From NCBI GenBank assembly GCA_045537495.1, contig JAZSPN010000111.1, positions 1 through 10,219 of the forward strand: a stretch of 10,219 bases of DNA. Direction: 5' to 3'. This DNA is from UBA1425 sp045537495. GTDB taxonomy: Bacteria; Bacillota; Clostridia; Oscillospirales; Acutalibacteraceae. Position 1 is the stretch's first letter; each line of letters begins with the position of its first letter. Of this stretch, positions 1 through 6,395 are shown in pieces. The notes under the pieces are model-generated. The model was not told the origin of the DNA, did no database searches, and saw only the letters and a list, made by a program, of their open reading frames with translations. A program made the translations under genes and the position numbers.

Positions 1-2
1 GA

Positions 3-449
3 ACGATATGCGTTGTCGTGCTGTTCTTTATGGAAATGACCAAAACGGTACCCACCACGGCGGGACACGACATGAATGTTCGTATCGGCGACTATCAGAT
101 GTATCTTTCGGGCGAAAGACTCGAAAATTTTGCCGGTGTATTCGGCTGGTTTACAGGACCGATAACCTCGTTTGTCGGGTTGATTATTCCGATTCTTCTG
201 CTTCGTTACGGCTTCAACAGCAACTGGGATGTTCTTTTTATCGACGAAGCAAGAAGAAACATCATAGCAATTCCTCTTATCGTCGATGTTGCGGGATTTT
301 TGCTGATGACCATCCCCTATTTCTTCTGGGATTACGACAGCAAGAAGCAGAACATGGTTATGGAGGTTCTTAAACGACGTGCCGAGGTTACCGAAAAAGA
401 AAAAGAATCGGCACTTTCTCCCGTAAAGGCAGGTGACCGACATGAGTAA
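3..449 (+). CDS. GPH/MFS-family sugar symporter, C-terminal fragment
   Basis: This is the C-terminal end of a membrane transporter whose start lies outside the window; the frame is open from base 3, so the GTG at 18 is internal rather than a start. About 148 residues remain. They show a loop with the pattern IGDYQMYLSGER, resembling the conserved D-Y-x(n)-G-x-R loop of the glycoside-pentoside-hexuronide cation symporters. Two hydrophobic helices follow (around FTGPITSFVGLIIPILLL and IIAIPLIVDVAGFLLMTIPYFFW), then a charged tail (VLKRRAEVTEKEKE) that would be cytoplasmic. GPH carriers couple uptake of glycosides or oligosaccharides to sodium or protons; the substrate here cannot be read. The stop overlaps the start of the next gene by 8 bases, so the two are probably translationally coupled. 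Assignment to GPH rather than another MFS branch is likely but rests on the C-terminal third only. Confidence 0.75.
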   Translation, partial: TICVVVLFFMEMTKTVPTTAGHDMNVRIGDYQMYLSGERLENFAGVFGWFTGPITSFVGLIIPILLLRYGFNSNWDVLFIDEARRNIIAIPLIVDVAGFLLMTIPYFFWDYDSKKQNMVMEVLKRRAEVTEKEKESALSPVKAGDRHE

Positions 450-1632
450 GGACAAACAAAATCAGGAGCCCGTCACGCTCAATATACCCGACGACGAGAT
501 ATGGACATACAAAGTGGAAGGTCTTTCGGCTCCTCACATCAACAGACCGTATAAGCATTACACGCTCAAAAAGATAATCTTTACGCTTGTTATCATTATC
601 GCTGTTTCGGCTTCGTGCTATTTCAGCGTTATGACGGTGCAGAAGGATGTCTTCGAGTACAGACAGACCGAGTCGGGGTATGAGCTTACAAAGTTCAGCA
701 ATCCCGGTAATATCACCGTGCTCGATATAGCTTATGTGTCCGATGTCCGTTACGGCACGGAGAGTGAAAATGATTTTTCGATTGAAAAGGACACGTCAAA
801 AAAGGTCACTTCCATCGGCAAATACGCCTTTAACTGTGACGAAAAAATAACGGTGATCACCGTCGGCAAGGATGTTACTCACATTGATCCCAAAGCGTTT
901 TATTCGTGTTATGCGCTCAGGAGAATCGACGTTGACGAAGAAAATCCGAATTATTGCGACATCGACGGAGTCCTTTACACGAAGGACATGAAGCGCATCA
1001 TCTGCCGTCCCTGCGACAACGACACATTTCTCGCCGAGCAGTTCGGATTTTTAAAATTTGACAAAGACGGCGCACGTGCGGAGATTGACGAAACCGACGA
1101 AAACTACGACGAATACGTTGACAGAGTGCTGACGTTTGTTGTCCCCTCAACGGTGGAAACGGTAGGAGAGCTGTGTTTCAACTACGCCGACCTCAAAAAT
1201 GTTTATCTCCCCGAAGGGCTCAAACGTATAGAAACACTCGGCTTTTTCAAGATACCGTCACTTTGCAACGTTTACACTTATACGGGTGAGAGTAAATCTT
1301 CACGTTACGAGTCGGAAGAATCCCTCGGGACCGTTTATGCGTCTTTCCCCGAATCGCTCGAATATATAGGCTCCGATGCTTTCAGCTACAATCAGTCCAT
1401 GACGTATGTTTTCATACCGGAAAATGTAAAATACATCGGACATCACGCCTTCTGGGATACCGTATACAAGGACGGCAAGGAGCTTTTCGGAGTAACGAAA
1501 ATCTTTGTTGCCCGAAGCGAAGAGAATTTCGATTCGGTGGAAGCGGGAAACAACTGGAAGCCGAAATATGACCGTTTTCTGTTCAAAAAGAGCGTCGATG
1601 TCATATACGGTGCAGAAAGAGGTATTGAATGA
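442..1632 (+). CDS. Membrane-anchored BspA-like leucine-rich-repeat protein
   Basis: The start is the ATG at 442, preceded by AAAGGCAGG at good spacing; a GTG at 433 in the same frame is less likely because it falls inside that ribosome binding site. The product has about 396 residues: a polar cytoplasmic N-terminus of about 42 residues, one uncleaved hydrophobic helix at about 43-66 (KKIIFTLVIIIAVSAS), then an extracytoplasmic domain of about 330 residues. That domain carries LRR_5/BspA-type repeats, seen as I-x-x-x-A-F-x-x-C/Y-x-x-L-x-x-I (for example VTSIGKYAFNC, HIDPKAFYSCYALRRIDV, YIGSDAFSYNQSMTYVFIP, YIGHHAFWDT) and the typical NPNYCDIDGVLYTKD stretch. BspA-type repeats usually bind proteins or surfaces; no enzymatic motif is seen. 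The gene overlaps the transporter before it by 8 bases and the phosphatase after it by 4 bases (ATGA). Family membership is clear; function is unknown. Confidence 0.82.
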   Translation: MSKDKQNQEPVTLNIPDDEIWTYKVEGLSAPHINRPYKHYTLKKIIFTLVIIIAVSASCYFSVMTVQKDVFEYRQTESGYELTKFSNPGNITVLDIAYVSDVRYGTESENDFSIEKDTSKKVTSIGKYAFNCDEKITVITVGKDVTHIDPKAFYSCYALRRIDVDEENPNYCDIDGVLYTKDMKRIICRPCDNDTFLAEQFGFLKFDKDGARAEIDETDENYDEYVDRVLTFVVPSTVETVGELCFNYADLKNVYLPEGLKRIETLGFFKIPSLCNVYTYTGESKSSRYESEESLGTVYASFPESLEYIGSDAFSYNQSMTYVFIPENVKYIGHHAFWDTVYKDGKELFGVTKIFVARSEENFDSVEAGNNWKPKYDRFLFKKSVDVIYGAERGIE

Positions 1633-2069
1633 TAAAGGTTATGTTTGTCTGTCACGGAAACATATGCCGTTCTCCGATGGCTGAATTCGTTTTTCGCGAC
1701 ATGGTAGAAAAAAGAGGCCTCTCGGACAAGATAAAAGTGTCCTCGAGTGCCGTAAGCCGTGAAGAAATCGGAAATGACATTTATCCCGGAACGAAAAAAA
1801 CACTCACAAAGTACGGTATACCGTTTACAAAAAGAAGTGCCGTACAGATCACCGAAAAGGATATGGACGAATACGACTATGTAATATTGATGGACGAATC
1901 GAACCGTTATTTGCTGAGCAGAATAGTCGGTGACAAGGCGAAGAAGGCACGGATGATGCTTCATTCGAGAGATGTGGCGGATCCGTGGTATACGGGAAAT
2001 TTTGAAAAAACATACAAAGATATATGTGAGGGCTGTGAAGCTTTACTTGAAATTATAGGAAAAGAGTGA
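1629..2069 (+). CDS. Low-molecular-weight protein tyrosine phosphatase
   Basis: A cytosolic phosphatase of 146 residues, the usual length for the LMW-PTP family. The P-loop C-x5-R is at residues 8-14 within VMFVCHGNICRSPMAE: Cys8 is the expected nucleophile and Arg14 binds phosphate. The general-acid aspartate is Asp118 in the DPWYTG motif near the C-terminus. All catalytic residues are present, so the enzyme should be active. Bacterial members dephosphorylate tyrosine kinases or small phospho-substrates, and some act on phospho-arginine; the sequence alone does not separate these. GAAAGAGG at 1615-1622 is the ribosome binding site. The start overlaps the LRR gene stop as ATGA, and ppa begins 4 bases after its own stop, so it is co-translated in this operon. 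No exopolysaccharide or tyrosine-kinase genes are visible nearby. Confidence 0.93.
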   Translation: MIKVMFVCHGNICRSPMAEFVFRDMVEKRGLSDKIKVSSSAVSREEIGNDIYPGTKKTLTKYGIPFTKRSAVQITEKDMDEYDYVILMDESNRYLLSRIVGDKAKKARMMLHSRDVADPWYTGNFEKTYKDICEGCEALLEIIGKE

Positions 2070-2073
2070 TATT

Positions 2074-2607
2074 ATGAGCAATATCTGGCATGATATAGAT
2101 TCGGTCAGAGTAAAACCCGAGGATTTCGTGGCGGTAATCGAAATCCCGAAGGGCAGCAAAAAGAAATATGAGCTTGACAAGACGACGGGACTTCTTGTGC
2201 TTGACAGAATTCTGTACACGTCAACGCACTATCCCGCCAACTACGGATTTATTCCGAGGACCTTTGCGGATGATGACGATCCGCTTGACGTACTTGTTCT
2301 TTGCAGTGAGTCGATAGATCCGCTTGTGGAAGTCAGATGTTACCCGATAGGTGTTATCACGATGATTGATAACAAGCGTAATGATGAGAAGATAATAGCA
2401 ATTCCGTTCAACGATCCGACATATAACTGCTACAAGGAAATTTCGGATCTTCCCGAGCATCTTTTCCAGGAGATGAAGCATTTCTTCTCGGTATACAAGG
2501 CACTTGAAGGCAAGGAAACGGCGGTTGACGAGGTTATGGGCAAGGATGAGGCTGTCAGAATAATTTCCGATGCCATTGACAGCTACAATAACAGGTTCGT
2601 AAGATAA
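2074..2607 (+). CDS. ppa: Inorganic pyrophosphatase (family I)
   Basis: Soluble inorganic pyrophosphatase, 177 residues, which hydrolyses pyrophosphate to two phosphates and so pulls biosynthetic reactions forward. The family I metal-binding signature D-x-D-P-x-D-V is at residues 67-73 (DDDPLDV). Upstream are the substrate-site stretches IEIPKGSKKKYELD (residues 22-35) and HYPANYGFIP (52-61), and downstream the acidic residues Asp99 and Asp104 around MIDNKRND. These all match the bacterial Mg-dependent enzyme and separate it from the DHH-type family II enzyme common in other Firmicutes. An AGGAAAAG ribosome binding site lies just upstream, inside the end of the phosphatase gene. It is the third of four closely spaced genes, followed by hslO after 10 bases. 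Confidence 0.95.
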   Translation: MSNIWHDIDSVRVKPEDFVAVIEIPKGSKKKYELDKTTGLLVLDRILYTSTHYPANYGFIPRTFADDDDPLDVLVLCSESIDPLVEVRCYPIGVITMIDNKRNDEKIIAIPFNDPTYNCYKEISDLPEHLFQEMKHFFSVYKALEGKETAVDEVMGKDEAVRIISDAIDSYNNRFVR

Positions 2608-2617
2608 CGGAGGGGCT

Positions 2618-3496
2618 ATGAGCAGCATTTTAACAAGAGCTTTATCGCGTGACGGCAGTGCAATGGTCGTTGCAGCAAACACTACGGAAATCGTGTCAAA
2701 GGCGCACGAGATACACGGTCTGTCAAAAACGATGACGGCAACACTCGGAAGAGCGCTTACCGCCGCATCAATAATGGGATCGATGCTCAAAAGCGAAAAT
2801 CAGTCACTGACGCTTAAATTCAGCGGTGACGGACCTGCGGGCACGGTATGCTGTGTCAGTGATTATCACGGTAACGTCAGAGGATATGCAGACAATCCCG
2901 AAGCGGAGCTTCCTCCCAACAAGATGGGCAAGCTTGATGTCGGCGGATCGGTAGGAAGAGGTCCGATGTATGTTCTGAGAGATCTCGGAATGGAACAGCC
3001 GTATGTCGGAGTTGCCCAGATAGTAAGCGGAGAAATTGCAGAGGATATCACGAACTATTATGCTTCCAGTGAACAGACACCGACGGTATGTGGACTCGGA
3101 GTGCTTGTAAACCGTGATTTTACTTGCAGGGCGGCAGGCGGATTCATGGTACAGCTTCTGCCCTTTGCCGATGAGGAAACAGTAAAAATTATCGAAGAGA
3201 ATATCGGAAAGCTTCCTCCCGTTTCTAAAATGATAGATGACGGACTGACGAATGAGCAGATTATCGGACTGGTTTTCGAAGGGATAGAGTTTGATGTCCT
3301 CGATGTGTCAAAGCCCCGGTACAAGTGCAATTGCAGCCGTGAACGCTACGAAAGAGCAATTTTCAGTCTGGGCAAGAAGGAGCTCAAAAAGCTGTACGAC
3401 GAGAACGAAAGCGTCGAAACCTGCTGTAACTTCTGCGGAAGCAAATACGTTTTCGAGCTCTCCGAAATAGATGAAATGATCAAAAAATCAAAATAA
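2618..3496 (+). CDS. hslO: Redox-regulated chaperone Hsp33
   Basis: Hsp33 is a cytosolic holdase chaperone that is switched on by oxidation. The 292-residue product has the normal length. The N-terminal body includes the family-typical stretch GDGPAGTVCCVSDYHGNVRGY at about residues 70-90, split over a beta sheet. The C-terminal redox switch is complete: C-x-C at 237-239 (KCNCS) and C-x-x-C at 270-273 (CNFC), about 30 residues apart, the four zinc ligands of the family. An extra cysteine at 269 sits directly before the second pair, and further cysteines lie at 78, 79, 158 and 170. The ribosome binding site ACGGAGGGG is strong and well placed. It is the last gene of the plus-strand operon and is followed by an intrinsic terminator. 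The assignment is firm. Confidence 0.96.
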   Translation: MSSILTRALSRDGSAMVVAANTTEIVSKAHEIHGLSKTMTATLGRALTAASIMGSMLKSENQSLTLKFSGDGPAGTVCCVSDYHGNVRGYADNPEAELPPNKMGKLDVGGSVGRGPMYVLRDLGMEQPYVGVAQIVSGEIAEDITNYYASSEQTPTVCGLGVLVNRDFTCRAAGGFMVQLLPFADEETVKIIEENIGKLPPVSKMIDDGLTNEQIIGLVFEGIEFDVLDVSKPRYKCNCSRERYERAIFSLGKKELKKLYDENESVETCCNFCGSKYVFELSEIDEMIKKSK

Positions 3497-3502
3497 AAAT
3501 GT

Positions 3503-3546
3503 AACTGTATCAAGACACATTGTTTGTTGTCTTGATACAGTTTTTT
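3503..3546 (+). terminator. Intrinsic terminator after hslO
   Basis: A perfect 13-base-pair stem (CTGTATCAAGACA at 3505-3517 with its complement at 3528-3540), extendable by two A-T pairs, closes a 10-base loop and is followed by TTTTTT at 3541-3546. It begins 8 bases after the hslO stop and should end the plus-strand operon. The bases before it are A-rich, so it could also work in the opposite direction. Confidence 0.93.
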
Positions 3547-3552
3547 CGTGTG

Positions 3553-3590
3553 AAAAAACGGGGATGAAAAACTCAGATTTTCCATCCCCG
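3553..3590 (-). terminator. Intrinsic terminator of the minus-strand carbohydrate operon
   Basis: Read on the minus strand, CGGGGATG pairs with CATCCCCG (3583-3590 with 3559-3566). The stem continues after one bulged base through four A-T pairs, and it is followed by TTTTTT (complement of 3553-3558). It lies 14 bases beyond the stop of the serine-hydrolase remnant. That places it as the end of the leftward operon, facing the hslO terminator. Confidence 0.85.
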
Positions 3591-3604
3591 TCTGTATTTT
3601 CTGT

Positions 3605-3877
3605 TTATTTACCGTGAGCCGTGATTGTTCCCGTGTATTCATCGAGGAAGGCTTCTGCATTCTTGGAAAAAACAACGTCGGCATCACCGTCTTTGAAGCT
3701 GAATCTCGCCGTGAAATTGCCCAGATAAGCATCGATAATCTGACAGCGAAGCTTCAACTGATTATCATTGAACCATGCCGCACTCGTTGCACAGTCGTAG
3801 CGGTAGCCGTCTGTATTCCTCATTCCGCCGTGTTCGGTGGAGTAACCGTCCTGAGGGAATTTGCCGAAACAGTTCCC
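3605..3877 (-). pseudogene. C-terminal remnant of a serine hydrolase (beta-lactamase-like)
   Basis: On the minus strand an open stretch of 90 codons reads from just after an in-frame TAG (3878-3880) to a TAA at 3605. Its sequence, including GKFPQDGYSTEHGG, YDCATSAAW, QIIDAYLGNFTARFSF and AEAFLDEY, resembles the extreme C-terminal domain that follows the catalytic domain in many clostridial serine hydrolases of the class C beta-lactamase type. The resemblance is recalled, not searched. The catalytic part (S-x-x-K, Y-x-N) is absent, because the bases immediately upstream are the end of the intact GH13 gene. The only ATG (3821-3823) lies inside the conserved part and has no good ribosome binding site. 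I read it as a 5'-deleted gene stranded between the amylase gene and the old operon terminator. A short functional protein is possible but unlikely. Confidence 0.72.
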
Positions 3878-3895
3878 CTATCGTTAAAACGCCGG

Positions 3896-5197
3896 TTATC
3901 CCTCTCTTACAATCACATATCCGTATTTTGAAAGATTCAGCATACCGTCTGTCATGTCGGCATTATTTGAAAGGAGCATTTTGCCCTTAATGTCGATATC
4001 AGTTTTAACTTCTTTGTCGGAAAAATTACCTATGAATGTAAGTTTTTGATCGTCTGATATGCGACTGAAAGCCAGGATATGATCCGCATTTGACTCTGGC
4101 CATTCGGTTTTGCCGTTCTGCAAGGTTGCGTTTGTTGATTTCAGTTCATTCAGAAGCTTTACGATCTTCTTGCGTCTGTCAACCGCATCACCCTTGGCAT
4201 TGCGGTCGGTTACTTCAAATTTACCCATATGGAAACGGTTTGCAAACATATTGAGCATTGCCTTGTCGGCAAGTTCATTTCCGCAGTAGACCATCGGTAC
4301 ACCGTCGATTATGTAGTTTATCGCTAAAATAAGCTCCATACAGTGGCTGCCGAAATGTTCTTCGATTCTGTAAGGCCAGTCGGTTACCGTATCATGGTTA
4401 TCCATGTCGCGAAGCACAGGAGCACCTTTATACCGCTCACTGAAGTCGTTGTACTTTGCCAGCAAATCCGCAGCGGTGATACTGCCATGGAGCAGATCAT
4501 AAATGAGCTGATGCCAATAAAAACCGTAGTTGGCATCAAAAACCTCAAGATACTCCGATTTTACGCCTTCGTTTATCATGACGACATCCGGATTTATGGC
4601 TCTTATTCTTCTCTTGCCTTCGCTCCAGAAATCAAGCGGCACTCCGTCTCCAACATCACAGCGGAAGCCGTCCACACCTATTACACCGATATAATAGGTC
4701 ATATTGCACCAAAGGTATTCTCGGAGTCCTTCGTTCTCATAGTTAAGATACGGGAAATTCCATTCGGTACACTTTATGTTGCCGTCTTCGTTTCTTTCGG
4801 CAAACTCGGGGTGGGTTTTAAGTATATCCGCATTGGGACCGATATGAAGATACACAAGATCAAGAATAACACGCATACCGAGCCTGTGAGCTTCCTTTGT
4901 GAATTCACGAAGATCGTCCATTGTTCCGTATTCGCTGTCGACCTCAAAATAGTCGTCCATTCTGTAAGGGTTTTTAGGGTTTTCTGTTTGTGATGCGAGT
5001 TGTCTTTTACTCCAATTTTCTTTGTTTTCAGAAGTATCCTCCTTAAATATAGGACACAGATACATAACTCCAAAACCAAGCTTGGCAAGAACGGGAAGTT
5101 CTTTGGTCACCGCTTTTATAGTGCCCTCAGGGGAAAAGGTGCGGGGATTGATCTGATATATTGATGTTTTCTTAAACCATTCAGGTACAATATTCAT
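3896..5197 (-). CDS. GH13 alpha-amylase-family glycoside hydrolase, cytosolic
   Basis: This 433-residue enzyme has the GH13 (beta/alpha)8 barrel signatures in order. Region I is DLVYLH (Asp113 to His118). Region II is GFRCDVGD with the nucleophile Asp181. Region III is VMINEG with the acid/base Glu210. Region IV is DMDNHD with the transition-state stabiliser Asp269. A small beta C-terminal domain follows (about 365-433). The catalytic triad is complete, so it should act on alpha-glucosidic bonds; whether it hydrolyses, transfers or isomerises cannot be read. There is no signal peptide, so it works inside the cell on imported oligosaccharides. The start ATG has GGAG 11 bases upstream and overlaps, as ATGA, the stop of a coding-like remnant, which suggests former translational coupling. 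Region I is unusual in having Tyr-Leu where Leu-Asn is common before His. The subfamily is not assigned. Confidence 0.93.
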   Translation of the reverse strand: MNIVPEWFKKTSIYQINPRTFSPEGTIKAVTKELPVLAKLGFGVMYLCPIFKEDTSENKENWSKRQLASQTENPKNPYRMDDYFEVDSEYGTMDDLREFTKEAHRLGMRVILDLVYLHIGPNADILKTHPEFAERNEDGNIKCTEWNFPYLNYENEGLREYLWCNMTYYIGVIGVDGFRCDVGDGVPLDFWSEGKRRIRAINPDVVMINEGVKSEYLEVFDANYGFYWHQLIYDLLHGSITAADLLAKYNDFSERYKGAPVLRDMDNHDTVTDWPYRIEEHFGSHCMELILAINYIIDGVPMVYCGNELADKAMLNMFANRFHMGKFEVTDRNAKGDAVDRRKKIVKLLNELKSTNATLQNGKTEWPESNADHILAFSRISDDQKLTFIGNFSDKEVKTDIDIKGKMLLSNNADMTDGMLNLSKYGYVIVREG

Positions 5198-5351
5198 AAT
5201 ATTTTTAACTCCATATTCTGTATTTCAAGGAAATCAAGTCCCTTTTCGGAAAGATGTATTCCCGTGTGAGGATACGCGGTGGTAACTATGGAAAATCATA
5301 CGCAATTCTCCCGAGTTGATTTTTATAATTACCGCGACTGTCGAGATTCAG
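5194..5351 (-). pseudogene. Possible frameshifted gene remnant between deacetylase and GH13 gene
   Basis: The 155 bases between the two genes hold no promoter or terminator that I can support, but on the minus strand they read like protein in two joined frames. The first frame (from about 5351 to a stop at 5286-5288) gives VDLNLDSRGNYKNQLGRIAYDF. The second (5295 to a TGA at 5194-5196) gives TTAYPHTGIHLSEKGLDFLE followed by IQNMELKIL. The two would join at Y-D-F-S if one T were added to the TTTT run at 5292-5295. The final TGA overlaps the GH13 ATG, the arrangement of a translationally coupled gene pair. I do not recognise the family. Chance open frames of this length are not rare, so confidence is modest. 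Confidence 0.4.
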
Positions 5352-5352
5352 A

Positions 5353-6243
5353 TCAACCCATTAATTTGCCGCCTTTCATTTTGATGAGCTCTCTGTAACT
5401 GATAAGCTCTACGCCGTGATCCTTGAGATACTGATGTACATAGGGATCCTTCATAAGACGGTATTCCCATACTCTGTCCTGCCAGCAAGCCGTAATGCCC
5501 CTGATCTCATCGCCTTCTGCTGCGGGATGTACGAAGGTTTCCGTTACTCCGTCGGGGATATCTGTCCATATTTTGAGTATGGTATCTCTGTAAACCTCAT
5601 AGCTTACACGCATTTCCTTGTTCCAGTCGGGGAAAAGAAGATAGTCGGGAATAACGACGTTATACTTTTTGCCCCATCTCTTGGAAAGAAGGGTAATCGC
5701 CGCATAAAGGAAATACGGTGTCCCCTTGGGACAGATACGCTTGTCGTGCTTTGTATACAGACGGTAAGCGTAGCCGTACTCACCGCATATACGAAGTGTC
5801 ATCTTTGCAAGACCGAGTCTGCCCGTGTAATGACCGTAAAGAGATCCCATGTGATTATCCGTATGCGAAGGCTTCATACCCATGCTGTGTGCAAGATCGA
5901 TCTGTGCTCTGATCTCCGCTTCGAGATCCTCGTAAGACGCATTCTTTTCGACCTCGTCACTCTCGTGCCACATAAAGCCGTCCTTGTCAACAAGCGTCTT
6001 GCCGTCGGTGAGAGGCTTCCAGCGGTACTTGCCCCATTCGCTTGTCATCGTAAGGTGAATACCGATAGCATATTCGGGATGTGCCTTTGAAAACTCAACC
6101 GCTTCCGATGCCGTGGGACAGGGCATCATAATCGTTGCCGATTTGAGCCAACCGCCTTCAAAAAGGTCTGCAACAGCTTCGTTTGCCGCATGACACATTC
6201 CGTAATCGTCTGCATTAACTATTAAATACTTAGCCATAATCAT
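5353..6243 (-). CDS. YdjC/ChbG-type carbohydrate deacetylase
   Basis: This protein of 296 residues (294 if the second ATG at 6235-6237 is used) belongs to the YdjC/ChbG/HpnK family of metal-dependent deacetylases, which remove N-acetyl groups from sugars such as chitobiose or other acetylated glycans. It begins with the family hallmark YLIVNADDYG (Asp12-Asp13). The putative metal histidines are His63 in GIHLTMTSEW and His127 in SHTDNHMG, and His239 lies in ETFVHPAAEG. No signal peptide is present, so it is cytosolic. AAAGGAAAGGG precedes both candidate starts at usable spacing; the second start gives the more usual short N-terminus. It is the first gene of the leftward operon, with its own promoter upstream, and the GH13 gene follows after 155 bases. 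The exact acetylated substrate is unknown; ChbG itself acts on chitooligosaccharides, but no chitinase or PTS genes are seen here. Confidence 0.9.
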   Translation of the reverse strand: MIMAKYLIVNADDYGMCHAANEAVADLFEGGWLKSATIMMPCPTASEAVEFSKAHPEYAIGIHLTMTSEWGKYRWKPLTDGKTLVDKDGFMWHESDEVEKNASYEDLEAEIRAQIDLAHSMGMKPSHTDNHMGSLYGHYTGRLGLAKMTLRICGEYGYAYRLYTKHDKRICPKGTPYFLYAAITLLSKRWGKKYNVVIPDYLLFPDWNKEMRVSYEVYRDTILKIWTDIPDGVTETFVHPAAEGDEIRGITACWQDRVWEYRLMKDPYVHQYLKDHGVELISYRELIKMKGGKLMG

Positions 6244-6274
6244 TTCCCTTTCCTTTTACATAATCTCCCTATAC

Positions 6275-6302
6275 ATCATATCACAAAACAAAAAATAATC
6301 AA
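6275..6302 (-). promoter_or_regulatory. Sigma-A promoter of the deacetylase operon
   Basis: Minus strand: TTGATT (6302-6297) as -35, a 16-base spacer, and TATGAT (6280-6275) as -10, the latter preceded by TGA, which makes an extended -10. Transcription would start about 25 bases before the AAAGGAAAGGG ribosome binding site region. The -35 matches 4 of 6 consensus bases and the -10 matches 5 of 6. Confidence 0.6.
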
Positions 6303-6341
6303 TAGCTAAAACAAAAATACTCCGTTACCTCCTGCTCAGTA

Positions 6342-6370
6342 TAGACAAAGTAAAGAATTACTGCTATAAT
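6342..6370 (+). promoter_or_regulatory. Sigma-A promoter of the rhamnosidase gene
   Basis: TAGACA (6342-6347), a 17-base spacer, and a perfect TATAAT (6365-6370). It is one base off consensus overall with ideal spacing, so it should be a strong vegetative promoter. Transcription would start near 6377, only about 5 bases before the AAGGAGG ribosome binding site, giving a leader of roughly 19 bases. This rules out the in-frame ATG at 6369, which overlaps the -10 box. Confidence 0.85.
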
Positions 6371-6395
6371 GAAAAAAATGCAAGGAGGCAGTGCC

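Noticed and set aside
1443..1964. Minus-strand open frame of 173 codons across the LRR and phosphatase genes
   Set aside because: It lies antisense to two well-supported genes with clear motifs and has no recognisable domain or good ribosome binding site.
2221..2790. Minus-strand open frame of 189 codons across ppa and hslO
   Set aside because: It is antisense to two firm housekeeping genes; the length reflects codon bias on the other strand.
4343..4993. Plus-strand open frame of 216 codons inside the GH13 gene
   Set aside because: It is antisense to a gene with a full catalytic triad and has no protein family resemblance.
5266..5337. Imperfect inverted repeat (CGCGGT with ACCGCG) in the deacetylase-GH13 gap
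   Set aside because: Only six base pairs, a long loop and no T-tract; it would not terminate transcription and may be chance within the coding-like remnant.
5416..6090. Plus-strand open frame of 224 codons inside the deacetylase gene
   Set aside because: It is antisense to a clear YdjC-family gene and has no credible initiation site or domain.
6327..6333. Perfect minus-strand AGGAGGT in the divergent promoter region
   Set aside because: No start codon with a following open frame is correctly placed; the nearest TTG meets a stop two codons later.
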